Assembly: GCA_021817415.1 (NCBI GenBank)
Contig: JAKAUZ010000030.1
Span: forward strand, 69,224 to 133,223
Length of the DNA stretch: 64,000 nt
DNA from: Thermoplasmata archaeon
GTDB lineage: Archaea; Thermoplasmatota; Thermoplasmata; Thermoplasmatales; GCA-001856825
Direction of reading: 5' to 3'
The notes below the pieces were generated by a model. The model saw only the letters and a list, made by a program, of their open reading frames with translations. It was not told where the DNA came from and ran no database searches. Shown one piece after another: positions 7,992 through 16,384 of this stretch. Both the position numbers and the translations under genes were made by a program. Positions within the stretch are counted from its first letter, which is position 1. Every line of letters starts with the position of its first letter.

Positions 7992-9374
7992 TCACCTCAC
8001 GAATATGTTCCTGAGTCTTACGTGCGGTCCACCCATCCAGACGTCCACTCCCTGCATTGGGTCTCCTTTCCCGCATGTCCCTGCAACAAAATCCAGATCT
8101 TTCCCGATTGCGTCCATTGAAGAATAGAATTTTGTAGTGGTGGTCTCTATTACGGGTCTCCTTATCACTTCCTTTATCTCCCCATCGACGATGTGATATG
8201 CCTCCCTTCCCACGTACTTCTCATTGAATCTTATGTCGTCTATGTTCCATTCAGTGAAACTCCTCATGTATATCCCCTCCTTCACTTCCTCGACCAATTC
8301 TTCCACGGAGTAGTCCCTAGGTTCAATGTAAGTGGTGCTCATCCTCACGAGCGGTTCCTTGTCCCATTCTGAAGACCTGGACGCCCCGTTGCTTTCCATA
8401 TTCAGCCTACCCGCGCTTTCCCTATTGCTGAGGAACTCGTTGATCAGTCCCTCCTTATACAGGTAGGTTTTCCTTGCTTTTACCCCGTCCCTGTCATACC
8501 TGTAGTGACCGTAACTATGCTCTACTGTCGGATCATCAACAAGGTTCACTATATCTGATCCAACCCTCCTTCCTCTGTCTCCTTCCTTTATGAATGACTC
8601 ACCTGCCTGTGCCATCTCCCTCCCTATTATTCTATCGGACTCAGATGGGTGACCAGCGCTCTCATGCGCAACAATTCCAGAAACCTCAGGTCCGATGACA
8701 AGGTCATAATTTCCTTCCTTCAACTTTGTTGCCTTAACTGCATTTTTCAGCACTTTTGACTCATGTTTCATTACTTCGTGCAGTCTCCAGTAATCTAAAG
8801 CCTCATATCCTCCAGAATAGCCTAGCTGGAAATATCCCTGCTCATAATTTCCGCCCTCCATGTAAGCCATAAAAAAAGTGAATCCGACCTTTGGAAGGGT
8901 GCTCATTATCCTTGTTCCCTCCGAGTTCAAGAGAGTCTCTCTTTCGATGTTGTCACTGAGAGAGAGGAGACGCATATTCATTTTCTCCTCCGAAAGCATC
9001 GAATCCACTTCCTTCAATCTTTCAGTCTTCTCTTCAAATGAGATATCCTCAATCTTTTTCTTCTGCTCTACCCTCCATTCATCCCTGATTTCCTTTGCTC
9101 TTGAGAAGCTGTTTCTCCCCTTCTGCGTCGCCCGAGCGGATATTCTGTCGATTTCGTCCTTCACGTCTTCCCATTTATTCTTGTTAATCGCGCCGAATGA
9201 AATTGAACTGTTTATGACCCTAATTGCCAATCCTCCATCGCTGGAGTACCCCGTGCCAGAAAGTGTGCCATTCTTCATCAGAATTGAGTTTTTCTCGGAC
9301 TTGAAAAACCTGACTTCTGCGAACCTGTTTTTTCTGATGGCATATTCCAGGGCCTTATCGAGGAGGTCTTCCAT
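7992..9374 (-). CDS. tldD: TldD metalloprotease
   Basis: Catalytic subunit of the TldD/TldE zinc protease. The zinc motif HESAGH is at 237-242, within VIGPEVSGIVAHESAGHPSESD, and the conserved C-terminal TCGKGDPMQ carries the Cys typical of TldD. The 460-aa length is usual. Cytosolic. The gene is followed by tldE and preceded by the CBS/HPF gene with a 3-nt gap, so the three are probably one transcript. Confidence 0.92.
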   Translation of the reverse strand: MEDLLDKALEYAIRKNRFAEVRFFKSEKNSILMKNGTLSGTGYSSDGGLAIRVINSSISFGAINKNKWEDVKDEIDRISARATQKGRNSFSRAKEIRDEWRVEQKKKIEDISFEEKTERLKEVDSMLSEEKMNMRLLSLSDNIERETLLNSEGTRIMSTLPKVGFTFFMAYMEGGNYEQGYFQLGYSGGYEALDYWRLHEVMKHESKVLKNAVKATKLKEGNYDLVIGPEVSGIVAHESAGHPSESDRIIGREMAQAGESFIKEGDRGRRVGSDIVNLVDDPTVEHSYGHYRYDRDGVKARKTYLYKEGLINEFLSNRESAGRLNMESNGASRSSEWDKEPLVRMSTTYIEPRDYSVEELVEEVKEGIYMRSFTEWNIDDIRFNEKYVGREAYHIVDGEIKEVIRRPVIETTTTKFYSSMDAIGKDLDFVAGTCGKGDPMQGVDVWMGGPHVRLRNIFVR

Positions 9375-9377
9375 CCC

Positions 9378-10475
9378 TCAATGCATCTCCTTTGATTTCG
9401 TAACCATCTTTTCAAATTCTTCCATCAGGTCCCTGACTGCCTTGTACAGACTCCATTCCCATGCCCTGGCATAGAATGTCTTGGACTTTGTCACCATCTT
9501 CCCCCTGATGGAATACTTGATTTCTCCCGCCTTCTGCTTGTACTGTTCTATGTGGAGGTTAATGAGCACAGGTTTCAGTTTTTTTATCTTTGCTATATTC
9601 TTTGCATACTTCTCAACCAGCTCAAATATCCTGTCGTATATCTGCGGATCTTCGAATTTCACTCCAGAGAGATTCACAAGGACACCCTCCTGAGGGTAGC
9701 TTCTCACTATCTCATCAAGCAGATCCATATGGCTTATAACGCCGATTGGTTTCGAAGCACCATCAGCTATGGCGCAGACACTTGAAAGACCTTTCTTCAT
9801 AGCATCGACGCACTTTAGAAGCGTGTCTTCAGGTTTTACGACAACAGGAGGTCCCAGTACATCTTTCACCTTGACGGTCCCGACGTTCCTGAAATATTCT
9901 CCCCGATGCATTCTTTCCTTCTCCCTCCAGAGCTGCGTGCTTATGTCACTGATTCTCAATGTGCCTTTGATCTTTCCCTTCCCATCAACCACAGGGATAC
10001 TGGATTCCTCAATTTCTCTCATGATCCTGATCGCATTGTCAATTGTGTCAGATTCATCAACCGTAATTGGGTCCCCAGACATCACATCCTCCGCCCTCTT
10101 GTTTGCAAGCTCCTTCATTCCAGAGATAGAGTATACTATGTCAGTTGTCGTTACAATTCCAAGCAACTTATCTTTCTCCACTACCGGCAGGGCCCTCAGT
10201 CCTGTGTCGAGTATGGTTCTGGCGGCCTCCCCGATCTCTGTACCCCTCTCAAGCACCGGAGTTCTCTCGATCACATACCTGACCTTCGAATTCCCCGACA
10301 GTGAAGATCGCTTCAGCAGTAGATTGAAGTCGATCATGCCTATGTATTTCCCGTCTTCAGCGAGTGGGAGGTGGTGAATTTCGTTTTCATTCATCTTGGA
10401 TATCGCTTTAGAAATTGTTTCATCAGGTCCCACCGTTATAACATTTTTAGTCATTATGTCCTCTACGGTTGCCAT
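9378..10475 (-). CDS. Four-CBS-domain protein with C-terminal HPF/RaiA-like domain
   Basis: The 365 residues hold four CBS motifs in two Bateman pairs (starting near residues 4, 64, 125 and 202), which usually bind adenine nucleotides. A C-terminal segment of about 95 residues (265-360: LVNLSGV...INLHIEQYKQKAGEIKYSIRGKM...FYARAWEW) resembles the ribosome hibernation factor HPF/RaiA. Inferred role: a nucleotide-sensing ribosome-associated factor. CBS-type proteins bound to archaeal ribosomes have been reported, to my memory. A minus-strand TATA (TTCTATAATAG, about 10492-10502) lies about 22 nt before the ATG. First gene of a likely operon with tldD-tldE. Confidence 0.8.
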   Translation of the reverse strand: MATVEDIMTKNVITVGPDETISKAISKMNENEIHHLPLAEDGKYIGMIDFNLLLKRSSLSGNSKVRYVIERTPVLERGTEIGEAARTILDTGLRALPVVEKDKLLGIVTTTDIVYSISGMKELANKRAEDVMSGDPITVDESDTIDNAIRIMREIEESSIPVVDGKGKIKGTLRISDISTQLWREKERMHRGEYFRNVGTVKVKDVLGPPVVVKPEDTLLKCVDAMKKGLSSVCAIADGASKPIGVISHMDLLDEIVRSYPQEGVLVNLSGVKFEDPQIYDRIFELVEKYAKNIAKIKKLKPVLINLHIEQYKQKAGEIKYSIRGKMVTKSKTFYARAWEWSLYKAVRDLMEEFEKMVTKSKEMH

Positions 10476-10595
10476 GCAACTCTTTCATTCAAAACTATTA
10501 TAGAAAAGTTGGGGTTTATCTCATAATGAGGTGCCAATAGCGATTCTCATATCACCTTGGACAGTCAGTCTTCAATAAGCGTTCTGATCCAGTGC

Positions 10596-11801
10596 TCATT
10601 GATTTGCTGGCTTTGGTTCCTCAAGCACATGCAACCTCGCCGCCTGGCGCCTGATCCACAGATTGTACATCGAGATTGATCTTCCCGATATTTTGCTCGT
10701 ATCAGAAATTCTCGATAGCACATCCTTGAGAAAACCATCGAACTCCTTCATTCTGTTTTGATCTGGTATCCCTCCTTTGCTGAGATCTTCCCTCATGGGC
10801 TGGAATCTGGCCACTATATCATTTTGAATTCCGAGATTCATTCTTTGGAATCCATTGAACGCTTTAGGAGTAGATAGTGATAGATCGAGATGTTCAAGTG
10901 CCTTCTCATTCCAGAAAGATTTCCCCTCTGGAATAGTTCCGTACAAAATTCCCTTTTTGAAGATCAGGGGTGAATAAATGGAAATACATGGATTGTTGGA
11001 AAATGTAGACCAGATTACAGACTCATCATCCCTGAGTTCCACGACAAAGGAATTAGCGGTCTGATCCCTTCTCGAAAGATATCCGCCATGCATGCATATA
11101 TCCCCATTGCTCCCATTCCTTGGATGTGTGAAACCACTGTGATGGGACCTCATCAGGGAGAACGCGTTTTCAACTTCATCAATTTTCCTCAACCCTGCTG
11201 AAGTAAGTATCTGCCGTTTCACCCCCTGTCCCATCGTCGAATAAAGGATATCCAGTCTATACTTCCTTAAGCGGGGGAAATTGGAAATAGAGCCACTGCC
11301 TTCAATTTTCTGTATTTGGTGTTCTCTTCCCTCCGTTTCCAGTATATAACCCTCATTCCTGTCAGCTATCAGGAATGAGTTGTCGTAGTAGAGAGCAGTC
11401 CTTATGCTGTTTGATCCACCTATCCCATATCTCTCAAGATATTCCGACATCACGTCCGCAGCTTCTCTTGCCGAGTTGCCCATTTCAAGCCCGAGCCTTA
11501 GTAGGTCCATTCCCAGCAATCTCTTCTCCTTACGTTTCTTTTTCGAGAATATAGCCTCATTTCCAATGGCAACCCCTTTTTCGTTGACTCCCATCTCTGC
11601 CCCCCACATCCAGTATGGCCTTGAAATTACAACTGAATTCACCTCCCCGCCGTGATCTACCTCTATATAGGTTGCCCTCAACTTGTCTCTGAATTCTAAG
11701 TGGGGGTAATATTCCACATACTGGGCTTCGTCTGGCTCTCTATCGCTATTCTTTGCAAATAATGTGAACTCCTTCTTGAATTTGTAGAGAGTGTCGCACA
11801 T
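10596..11801 (-). CDS. Secernin-like peptidase C69 family Ntn hydrolase
   Basis: The 401-aa protein begins Met-Cys-Asp-Thr, giving the N-terminal nucleophile Cys2 after Met removal, followed by FAKNSDREP-x-EAQ and WMWGAEMGVNEKGVAIGNEA, the hallmarks of secernin/C69 dipeptidase-like enzymes. Likely a dipeptidase or amidohydrolase in the cytosol; the substrate is unknown. There is no signal peptide, as Cys2 must be N-terminal. It stands alone, 120 bp downstream of the next gene to its left. Confidence 0.82.
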   Translation of the reverse strand: MCDTLYKFKKEFTLFAKNSDREPDEAQYVEYYPHLEFRDKLRATYIEVDHGGEVNSVVISRPYWMWGAEMGVNEKGVAIGNEAIFSKKKRKEKRLLGMDLLRLGLEMGNSAREAADVMSEYLERYGIGGSNSIRTALYYDNSFLIADRNEGYILETEGREHQIQKIEGSGSISNFPRLRKYRLDILYSTMGQGVKRQILTSAGLRKIDEVENAFSLMRSHHSGFTHPRNGSNGDICMHGGYLSRRDQTANSFVVELRDDESVIWSTFSNNPCISIYSPLIFKKGILYGTIPEGKSFWNEKALEHLDLSLSTPKAFNGFQRMNLGIQNDIVARFQPMREDLSKGGIPDQNRMKEFDGFLKDVLSRISDTSKISGRSISMYNLWIRRQAARLHVLEEPKPANQ

Positions 11802-11819
11802 ATCTCTTCCACGTGACCA

Positions 11820-11981
11820 CTAATGATAGGGTATGGAGATTAAAATGTTCCTGATTGCTGTCTTAAACTTTCCTGGTTCCGGCTTTGAATCTCCTCGTCT
11901 GGCTGAAGACATTGCGTAATTCCTGCGATGCCAAATTCTGTCGCACAAAGTTCCTCTGATTTCTGCTCCCTTTTCTGCCAT
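11820..11981 (-). CDS. Possible small Arg-rich protein
   Basis: Minus-strand frame of 53 codons (starts MAEKGAEIRGTLCDRIW, ends ISIPYH) beginning 15 nt after the stop of the epimerase/dehydratase gene, with GAGGAT next to its ATG. It is basic and not recognised. Its only support is position and open frame, so it could be chance in an otherwise empty 194-bp gap. Confidence 0.3.
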   Translation of the reverse strand: MAEKGAEIRGTLCDRIWHRRNYAMSSARRGDSKPEPGKFKTAIRNILISIPYH

Positions 11982-11995
11982 ATCCTCGCGCGGAT

Positions 11996-13390
11996 TCAAT
12001 TCTTCAATATTTCAGGGATGAAATTGGGAATTTCCGATGTCAGGTAGGAATATCCCATCCTGTCGAAGGCCATGAGACCTGACATTCCTATGACATATGA
12101 TGCAAGAGTTGCAGAGTGGAAGGGATCAATTTTTCTTGAAAGCAACCCGGCAACGGCCCCGGTGATCAGATCACCCGTCCCTCCCCTTGTCATGCTCTCG
12201 TGGTGGAACCCCGTATTCTTCTTGACCATCTCTCCATCACTGATTATGTCCACGCGGCCTTTGAGGAAAATGACCGCGTTCAGTTCTCTGGCAATTTTCT
12301 TCACGTTTTCCTCATCTGGTTCGATCCGGAATGTGGATTTAAATTCACCTTGGTGGGGGGTCAATACCGCAAGCCCCCTGAAATCCTGGATGCCCTCAAT
12401 TGAACCCAATGCGTCAGCATCTATTACGATTCTCTTTCCGGATTTCAGTGTTGCCTCAATTATTTCCCTGGATGCTGAAAACGCTTCCTGGCTCCTGGAT
12501 ATTCCTGGTCCTATTGCAATAGCGTCAGCCTTGTTTCTTATGTTGCCCAACAGATCAGCGGTCATTTCAATATATTCATTTCCAGACTTCCTCATGATCA
12601 CGTCATTCAGATGTGGTGCAACCTTGCAGTGAATACTCCCCGGAGTGTAAAGGAATACCAGATCAGGACCCATCCTCAACGCAGATTTTGCAACGTATAT
12701 TGGCGCACCATAAAAATCTGAACTCCCCGCAATTATTGCAACTATGCCATTTTCCCCTTTGTGTGAATTTTTTTCGTTTCTTGGAAAGACAAGGAGTTCT
12801 CCCGGCCCGATCATCTCGATTATGTCCTTTGGGAACCCCACATCCCTCACCATGATCTTCCCGCAATTTTGCTCAGTCATACCATCCTTCTCCAACTGCA
12901 TGGTAACAGTATAATCTGGTTTCACCGCGACTGTCGAAGGAAATCCAGACGGCACGTCCACCGACACAATCACCTTGCCTGACCTATTGATCCTATCTAT
13001 CAATGAAAGGTACGGTTCCTTGGGAATACCGGTTATGCCTATCCCGAGCAGAGCGTCCACCAGCACGTCATACTCATCGAATTTCGCTTCTTGCTTAATG
13101 TTCCCTCCCTCTTGTACGAACGTGTCGTGCTTCTTCTTTGCAAGTGAAGTCTCTGGTTCCTTTGCTTTCAGGACGGAAACGTCCATCTTCTCATGGAGCA
13201 GCCTGATGGCAGCGGTGTATCCGTCTCCTCCATTATTCCCACTCCCGCAGATAACCAGTATTCTTTTATGTCCGAGCTCCTTGACAAAACCTGCAACTGC
13301 CTTCCCTGCATTATCCATCAGTTCTTCCATTCTAATCCCGGATTTTTCGGCATTCACGTCAAGTATTCTTGAGTCAATGAGTTTGAACAT
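11996..13390 (-). CDS. nnr: Bifunctional NAD(P)HX epimerase / ADP-dependent dehydratase
   Basis: Repair enzyme for hydrated NADH/NADPH. The N-terminal epimerase (YjeF-N) domain shows CGSGNNGGDGYTAA (about 48-61) and SVDVPSGFPS. The C-terminal ribokinase-like dehydratase shows VVIDADALG, LTPHQGEF and the terminal GGTGDLITGAVAGLL anion-hole motif. The 464-aa length equals the usual fused form. Cytosolic housekeeping gene. It reads away from the sRNA/gfcR promoter region. Confidence 0.93.
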   Translation of the reverse strand: MFKLIDSRILDVNAEKSGIRMEELMDNAGKAVAGFVKELGHKRILVICGSGNNGGDGYTAAIRLLHEKMDVSVLKAKEPETSLAKKKHDTFVQEGGNIKQEAKFDEYDVLVDALLGIGITGIPKEPYLSLIDRINRSGKVIVSVDVPSGFPSTVAVKPDYTVTMQLEKDGMTEQNCGKIMVRDVGFPKDIIEMIGPGELLVFPRNEKNSHKGENGIVAIIAGSSDFYGAPIYVAKSALRMGPDLVFLYTPGSIHCKVAPHLNDVIMRKSGNEYIEMTADLLGNIRNKADAIAIGPGISRSQEAFSASREIIEATLKSGKRIVIDADALGSIEGIQDFRGLAVLTPHQGEFKSTFRIEPDEENVKKIARELNAVIFLKGRVDIISDGEMVKKNTGFHHESMTRGGTGDLITGAVAGLLSRKIDPFHSATLASYVIGMSGLMAFDRMGYSYLTSEIPNFIPEILKN

Positions 13391-13449
13391 GTCTTAATAA
13401 TCCCCGTAGCGTATAATATTATTCGCACAGTTCAGCCTTTCGAAAAGAA

Positions 13450-13458
13450 TTATATCTT
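13450..13458 (+). promoter_or_regulatory. TATA box of the sRNA-gfcR-lysS transcript
   Basis: TTATATCTT lies 19-27 nt before the C box at 13477, the spacing seen before other leaderless starts in this window. Transcription from here would begin at the sRNA and could continue into gfcR and lysS. Confidence 0.5.
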
Positions 13459-13476
13459 AATTCAATATCCTATGGA

Positions 13477-13530
13477 GTGATGAAAATGGGTCAGCTGAGC
13501 GTGAGCTGTGATGACCCCTATGAGTACTGA
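13477..13530 (+). ncRNA. C/D box methylation-guide sRNA (sR-type)
   Basis: All four boxes have canonical sequence and spacing: C GTGATGA (13477-13483), an 11-nt guide, D' CTGA (13495-13498), a 9-nt spacer, C' GTGATGA (13508-13514), a 12-nt guide and D CTGA (13527-13530). Archaeal C/D sRNAs bind L7Ae, Nop5 and fibrillarin and methylate the target base paired to the fifth guide nucleotide upstream of D or D'. Predicted targets: CUGACCCAUUU with the C at position 5 (D' guide) and UACUCAUAGGGG with the C at position 5 (D guide). The D box overlaps the first ATG of the following frame; the gfcR start at 13542 lies 12 nt further on. Confidence 0.85.
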
Positions 13531-13541
13531 TGGTGATAGAA

Positions 13542-14132
13542 ATGAAAAGCGTTGAGGAACTGGCTAAAATCGCAAAGCAATTGAAAGAGAAGGGGATGAA
13601 CGATAAAGATATCGCTACAGAAATGCACCTCTCTCTGAATACGGTTATTTGGTTATTGAGTGGGGAGTCCAAGAGCAAGGAGGTCCCAAATGACGTCAAG
13701 ATTGGCTGGAGAAGCATTGGAGTTTATGGCAGCAGGATATCGCACATAGCGGAAGTTATGACGGAGATAATTGAGGAGGAGACGTTTGACGACGAAAAGG
13801 AAGTTGATACAGTAGTTGGAATCACGATAAATGGAATTCCGTACGCTTCATTCATCTCGTACCTGACGGGGAAAGAGCTTGGGATATACAGAGCCCTTCC
13901 TCAAAAGGGAGAGGGAACATTTTCCAGCAATTATGCAAGCGTCACTGGAAAGAGGGTAGTCCTCGTCGATGATGTTATCAGCACTGGAGAGACAGTCACG
14001 AAGGCTATCCAGGCAGTGAAATCTGAGAAGGGAGAAGTGGCCCTGATTGTAGTTCTGACAAACAAGACAGGAAAGGACGAGATGCAGGGAGTTCCCATAA
14101 GGTCCCTGATTCGGGCCAGGTTGATAGGTTAA
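13542..14132 (+). CDS. gfcR: GfcR-type HTH-PRTase transcriptional regulator (orotate PRTase-like)
   Basis: Helix-turn-helix (about residues 20-48, KDIATEMHLSLNTVIWLL) followed by a type I phosphoribosyltransferase domain with the PRPP loop RVVLVDDVISTGETVTKAI near residue 145. This is the arrangement of GfcR, which activates sugar-catabolism genes in haloarchaea; related genes occur in Thermoplasmata. The frame is open to an ATG at 13530, but ATG 13542 has a GGTGAT site at 13532-13537 and avoids overlap with the sRNA D box. It overlaps lysS by one base (TAATG), so the two are co-translated. Confidence 0.8.
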   Translation: MKSVEELAKIAKQLKEKGMNDKDIATEMHLSLNTVIWLLSGESKSKEVPNDVKIGWRSIGVYGSRISHIAEVMTEIIEEETFDDEKEVDTVVGITINGIPYASFISYLTGKELGIYRALPQKGEGTFSSNYASVTGKRVVLVDDVISTGETVTKAIQAVKSEKGEVALIVVLTNKTGKDEMQGVPIRSLIRARLIG

Positions 14133-15664
14133 TGCACTGGGCGGACGTAGTTGCGTCGAGGGTCGGGGATGACCAGGTTATATCCACGGCCATATCTCCG
14201 TCCGGTGAAATTCATGTAGGGAACATGAGGGAAGTGCTCACGGGGGAGATGGTTTTCAGAGCAGTCAGGAGGGCTGGGAAAAACGCCAGATTTTACTATG
14301 AGGCTGACGACATGGACCCTCTGAGGAAAGTACCTGCGGGGATAGACCCTTCATTTTCGAAATACATTGGTGTTCCTCTTTATAAGACTCCCTCCCCTGA
14401 CGGCAAACACACGTCCTGGTCAAATCAGTTCATAGATCCCTTCGTGGAAACTCTCGATCTTGTTGGGGCAAAACCTGAGTTTCTATATACCCACGAGCTG
14501 TACGAGAAGGGTCTTTTCAATGACCTTATAAGGGTTGCTCTAGAGAAGAGGAAGTTGATTGGAGAGATACTTAAGGAAGTATCGGGCAAGGAAATACAGG
14601 GTGACTACTTCCCGCTCAATGTCATCTGTGAGAAGTGCGGGAGAATAGATAAGACTATGGTAGAAAGTTATGAATGGCCTGATGTCAGCTACAGATGCAA
14701 CGCCTGCAGCTATGAGGGTAACAGGGACGCAAGGAACGGGGCGTCGAAACTTCCGTGGAGGGTGGAGTGGCCTGCAAAATGGGTCATCCTAGGAGTGACT
14801 ATAGAACCATTCGGCAAAGACCACGCTGCTGCTGGAGGCTCGTACGATACCGGCAAGAGAATAGCAAAGGAAGTGTTCGGGGTCGAGCCTCCGTTTCCTG
14901 TGGTGTATGAGTGGATTCACCTAAAGGGAATGGGGGCGATGCATTCCTCAAAGGGGATACTGATAAGGGCAATTGACATGGTTAAGATGGTCCCTCCTGA
15001 AGTGCTGAGATTCTTCATTGCGAAGAACAATCCTGAACGTCACCTCGAGATTGACACTGGTCGGGGGCTGATCTCACTTGTAAATGAATATGATCAGTAC
15101 GAGAGGATATATTTCGGCAAGGAAGATGCTTCTGACAGGGAAAAGAAGGAGGATTTCAGGAGAATGTACGAGCTTTCCCAGAGGGAAGGAATACCGTCCT
15201 CTATGCCCGTTCAGGTGCCATACAATCACATCATCAACTTGGTGCAGATCAAAAAAAACAAGGATGAGATCGTCCAGGCACTGAAATGGTCTGGTTATGA
15301 CTTGAGTGGAGATCATTCTTCGCTTGATGGAAGGATAAGGGCTGCAAGGTTCTGGCTGGAAAATTTCGCCCCACCTGAATTCATAACCAAGATAGCAGAT
15401 ACACCTCCAAAGATAGACGTGGACGAGATTCAGAAGAGTTTCCTAACGCAGCTCCTTGACAGATTCACTGAGAACATGACTCCTGATGACGTGAACCGGC
15501 TGATCCATGATGCCTGCGCAGATACGTTGAAGGATCACAAGAAATGCTTCACTCTTCTCTACAACATTTTCCTTGGCCAAGATACCGGACCAAGAGTGGG
15601 ATTCCTGCTGACTTCTCTCGACAGGGATTTCGTCAGGAACAGACTGAGTAATTACACCAAGTGA
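14132..15664 (+). CDS. lysS: Lysyl-tRNA synthetase, class I
   Basis: Charges tRNA-Lys. Class I (archaeal/spirochaete) type: HIGH-like IHVGN in SPSGEIHVGNMRE (about 23-35), KMSKS-like MHSSKG (about 271-276), and a Cys4 zinc element (CEKCGRID...CNACSYEG, about 168-191). The length of 510 aa is normal. The ATG overlaps the gfcR stop, indicating translational coupling. Archaea carry either class I or class II LysRS; this is the sole form seen here. Confidence 0.95.
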   Translation: MHWADVVASRVGDDQVISTAISPSGEIHVGNMREVLTGEMVFRAVRRAGKNARFYYEADDMDPLRKVPAGIDPSFSKYIGVPLYKTPSPDGKHTSWSNQFIDPFVETLDLVGAKPEFLYTHELYEKGLFNDLIRVALEKRKLIGEILKEVSGKEIQGDYFPLNVICEKCGRIDKTMVESYEWPDVSYRCNACSYEGNRDARNGASKLPWRVEWPAKWVILGVTIEPFGKDHAAAGGSYDTGKRIAKEVFGVEPPFPVVYEWIHLKGMGAMHSSKGILIRAIDMVKMVPPEVLRFFIAKNNPERHLEIDTGRGLISLVNEYDQYERIYFGKEDASDREKKEDFRRMYELSQREGIPSSMPVQVPYNHIINLVQIKKNKDEIVQALKWSGYDLSGDHSSLDGRIRAARFWLENFAPPEFITKIADTPPKIDVDEIQKSFLTQLLDRFTENMTPDDVNRLIHDACADTLKDHKKCFTLLYNIFLGQDTGPRVGFLLTSLDRDFVRNRLSNYTK

Positions 15665-15679
15665 CCTCCCGGAGTGGAA

Positions 15680-16105
15680 TCACTGTATTTTTTCTATGAT
15701 TCTGATTCCAAGCACCTTTTCGATTTTCCTTGCTGTCTGCTTGTCCGGTTTGATTTCCTCTCTTTCTATCTTTGCCAGGAGGTTCTTCTTTTCCTGCAGT
15801 TTCGTAGCGAGCTGTTCCTGGGACAACCCCATTTCTTCCCGTCTTTTTTTTATCATCTTCCCGAAATCAAGCATTGGCTCGTCATCGTCCACTATGTCCT
15901 GGACAGGTCTTCTCCGGGGTGGAGGGGGCAGAGGATTTGAAACTGGAGCAGGCGCCTGAGCCCTGGTGGCCTTTACGACAGGAGGAGTAGCCCTCCTAAC
16001 CTCCTTTCCGTATTTCGCACACTGGTCACACACTTTCATCGTTACTCCATCAATCAGAACTTCGTGATATCGGTGCATTTCCCTGCCACATAATTCGCAA
16101 TTCAT
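15680..16105 (-). CDS. Multiprotein bridging factor 1 (MBF1)
   Basis: The 141-aa protein has an N-terminal zinc ribbon (C3, C6, C26, C29), a proline-rich linker (about 38-68) and a C-terminal XRE-type HTH (about 78-138, MGLSQEQLATKL). This is the archaeal MBF1 layout, bridging TBP and regulators or acting on translation. Divergently transcribed from tRNA-Pro and converging on lysS. Confidence 0.9.
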   Translation of the reverse strand: MNCELCGREMHRYHEVLIDGVTMKVCDQCAKYGKEVRRATPPVVKATRAQAPAPVSNPLPPPPRRRPVQDIVDDDEPMLDFGKMIKKRREEMGLSQEQLATKLQEKKNLLAKIEREEIKPDKQTARKIEKVLGIRIIEKIQ

Positions 16106-16155
16106 GATTATGTTAGGAAAATAGGGTAGATAATTTTACTGCCTTTTCTTCTTGC

Positions 16156-16169
16156 AAAAAAATATATCC
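16156..16169 (+). promoter_or_regulatory. Promoter of tRNA-Pro
   Basis: An A-rich BRE-like run followed by AATATATCC, 24-30 nt upstream of the tRNA 5' end, fits a BRE/TATA element. Confidence 0.55.
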
Positions 16170-16191
16170 ACCATGAAAATAGAGGAGGCGG

Positions 16192-16264
16192 GGGGCCGTG
16201 GGGTAGCTTGGTATCCTACGGGCTTTGGGAGCCTGAGACCCCGGTCCAAATCCGGGCGGCCCCA
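16192..16264 (+). tRNA. tRNA-Pro (anticodon UGG)
   Basis: A 73-nt cloverleaf: acceptor GGGGCCG/CGGCCCC with discriminator A, D loop AGCTTGGTA as in other tRNA-Pro, anticodon stem CGGGC/GCCTG with loop TTTGGGA (anticodon TGG), T stem CCCGG/CCGGG. CCA is not encoded. Oddities: the T loop reads TCCAAAT, with C where the near-universal U55 should be, and the D stem has a G-U and a U-U pair. No intron. Confidence 0.93.
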
Positions 16265-16384
16265 CTATATCCAGGGGGATATAGATAAGACTTCAAAAAG
16301 TGTGTATTTTATGTAAATAATACAATATAAATACTAATTTTGCCATTTTACCCCTAAACTCGTTCAAATCTTCGTTTCTCACTC

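Noticed and set aside
16265..16384. Attachment-site duplicate of the tRNA-Pro 3' end
   Set aside because: No second copy of the tRNA 3' end was noticed on reading through, so no integrated element can be delimited.
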